The position numbers and the translations under genes were made by a program. A stretch of DNA of 51,286 nt from Bradyrhizobiaceae bacterium. GTDB lineage: Bacteria > Pseudomonadota > Alphaproteobacteria > Rhizobiales > Xanthobacteraceae. Below, one piece after another: positions 50,625 to 51,286 of the stretch. Where the stretch lies: the NCBI GenBank assembly GCA_947481635.1, contig CANKHJ010000009.1:1-51286 (forward strand). Direction: 5' to 3'. How positions within the stretch are numbered: the stretch's first letter is position 1; the number at the start of each line of letters is the position of its first letter. The notes under the pieces are model-generated. The model saw only the letters and a program-made list of their open reading frames with translations, was not told the DNA's origin and did no database searches.

Positions 50625-51286
50625 TCACTTCAGCGGTGTGAGGCCGGGTTGCGTCAGCAGATTGTCCACCATCCTGCCGCGCAGATCATAGACCCGCGCG
50701 TAAATGACGCCGGCGCGCGTGATCTCGGCGATCAGTGGCGCGTCAAGCCTGGCACAATAGAACACGCCGAGCGTGATCGCGAATTGCGCGCCTTTCGGGT
50801 CCCAGGTGGTTTCGACATTGTCCTGGCCAAGCGCGACCTGCACCGGACGATGTGGGCCGCAGACAGCGATGCGCCATTTTCCCGACGGCGGCTGTTCGCC
50901 GCTGGCATTGAGATGCGCGCTCAATGCGTCCGCCGCCTGTTTGAAGGACAGCCCCCAATAGTCGATCATGTAGCGCCCGTCGGCGCCGCGCACGCCGCCG
51001 GCGATACGATTGAAATGCGTGTATTCGAATGGGTGCAGCCGCATCATTTCGACGACCGGCGACAGGATTCCGATCAGCAGCACAGCGGCCGCCCCGTAAA
51101 GCGTGGGGCGCGAGCGCTCGCGCAGCCACCCGGCGACCCACACGGCGGCGAGCCCGCCCAGCACGGCGAGCGGCGGCAGCACGAACACGAAATGTCGAAT
51201 GCCGTTATACATCGCGGGCCGCTCCGCGACTGTGATCGCGACCGGCAATGCGGCCGCGAGGGCCACCAGCAGCAACGTGGCGCGGC
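50625..51286 (-). CDS. polytopic membrane protein, glycosyltransferase-39-like, 5' end beyond window
   Basis: The C-terminal 220 or so residues of a protein that is still open at the right window edge. Visible are three hydrophobic segments (RHFVFVLPPLAVLGGLAAVWVAGW, then LYGAAAVLLIGILSP) followed by a soluble domain with RLHPFEYTHFNRIAGG and GRYMIDYWGLSFKQAADAL. The segment YNGIRHFVFVLPP and the FEYTHFN piece resemble the end of dolichyl-phosphate-mannose-type (GT39) bacterial glycosyltransferases or related hypothetical membrane proteins. The assignment is tentative because the catalytic N-terminal region is not in the window. It ends 12 bases from the enolase-family gene, in convergent orientation. 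Confidence 0.7.
   Translation of the reverse strand, partial: RATLLLVALAAALPVAITVAERPAMYNGIRHFVFVLPPLAVLGGLAAVWVAGWLRERSRPTLYGAAAVLLIGILSPVVEMMRLHPFEYTHFNRIAGGVRGADGRYMIDYWGLSFKQAADALSAHLNASGEQPPSGKWRIAVCGPHRPVQVALGQDNVETTWDPKGAQFAITLGVFYCARLDAPLIAEITRAGVIYARVYDLRGRMVDNLLTQPGLTPLK

Noticed and set aside
1-51286. tRNA, rRNA, CRISPR arrays, insertion sequences or phage genes
   Set aside because: I looked for cloverleaf-like sequences, evenly spaced repeats, transposase and integrase motifs and saw none. A tRNA search program would be needed to be certain.

Overview
This is a GC-rich alphaproteobacterial chromosomal segment. Several gene families here are largely confined to Hyphomicrobiales: the TIGR03808 Tat-exported repeat protein, the TIGR03809 small protein, a DUF3750 protein and a Bradyrhizobium-type ECF sigma/anti-sigma pair. 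Large palindromic intergenic repeats add to the picture. The best guess is a member of the Nitrobacteraceae/Xanthobacteraceae (relatives of Bradyrhizobium, Rhodopseudomonas or Pseudolabrys). No tRNA, rRNA, CRISPR array, insertion sequence or prophage was seen, and genes are dense with few gaps above 300 bases.

Region 1 (1-16560) reads as an aromatic or heteroaromatic acid catabolic island. It holds an SDR dehydrogenase (cut by the window edge), an alpha/beta hydrolase translationally coupled to a luciferase-like flavin oxidoreductase, a gamma-resorcylate-decarboxylase-like amidohydrolase and a cupin. A five-gene leftward operon follows: a UbiD decarboxylase, two paralogous SsuA/NMT1-type binding proteins, an ABC ATPase and a permease. 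Next come a molybdenum hydroxylase large subunit, a BphC-type extradiol dioxygenase, a small membrane protein, a Bug/TctC binding protein and an aspartate dehydrogenase-like enzyme. Together these suggest uptake, hydroxylation, decarboxylation, meta ring cleavage and hydrolysis of the cleavage product. The substrate cannot be read from the sequence, and no dedicated regulator is visible.

Region 2 (about 16660-24281) starts with a structured non-coding stretch and a 27-codon leader ORF. It continues with six overlapping genes resembling hyfB-hyfC-hyfE-hyfF-hyfG-hyfI. The large subunit lacks the cysteines that bind Ni-Fe, so this is an energy-converting hydrogenase-related (Ehr) complex and not a hydrogenase. 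It has no ferredoxin-like subunit and no maturation genes. The hyfE-like gene has an apparent one-base frameshift at its 5' end.

Region 3 (24450-33002) holds an ECF sigma factor, its membrane anti-sigma factor and an exported subtilisin-like protease. These are followed by a TIGR03809 protein, a salicylaldehyde/vanillin-type aldehyde dehydrogenase, an EamA exporter, a DUF3750 protein, a Tat-exported beta-helix protein and a pyroglutamyl peptidase.

Region 4 (33088-44628) contains a polytopic membrane protein fused to a spermidine-synthase-like domain. It also contains a long leftward gene train: folP-folB-folK, methylmalonyl-CoA mutase small and large subunits, a secreted cyclase-family protein, meaB and a PYROXD2-like oxidoreductase. 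A DUF4332 protein lies just upstream of that train. The train links folate synthesis to B12-dependent propionate metabolism by end-to-start overlaps.

Region 5 (44629-51286) carries a HerA/DUF853 ATPase, an M20 peptidase, a second orphan Bug binding protein, an enolase-superfamily enzyme and the C-terminal part of a glycosyltransferase-39-like membrane protein cut by the window edge.
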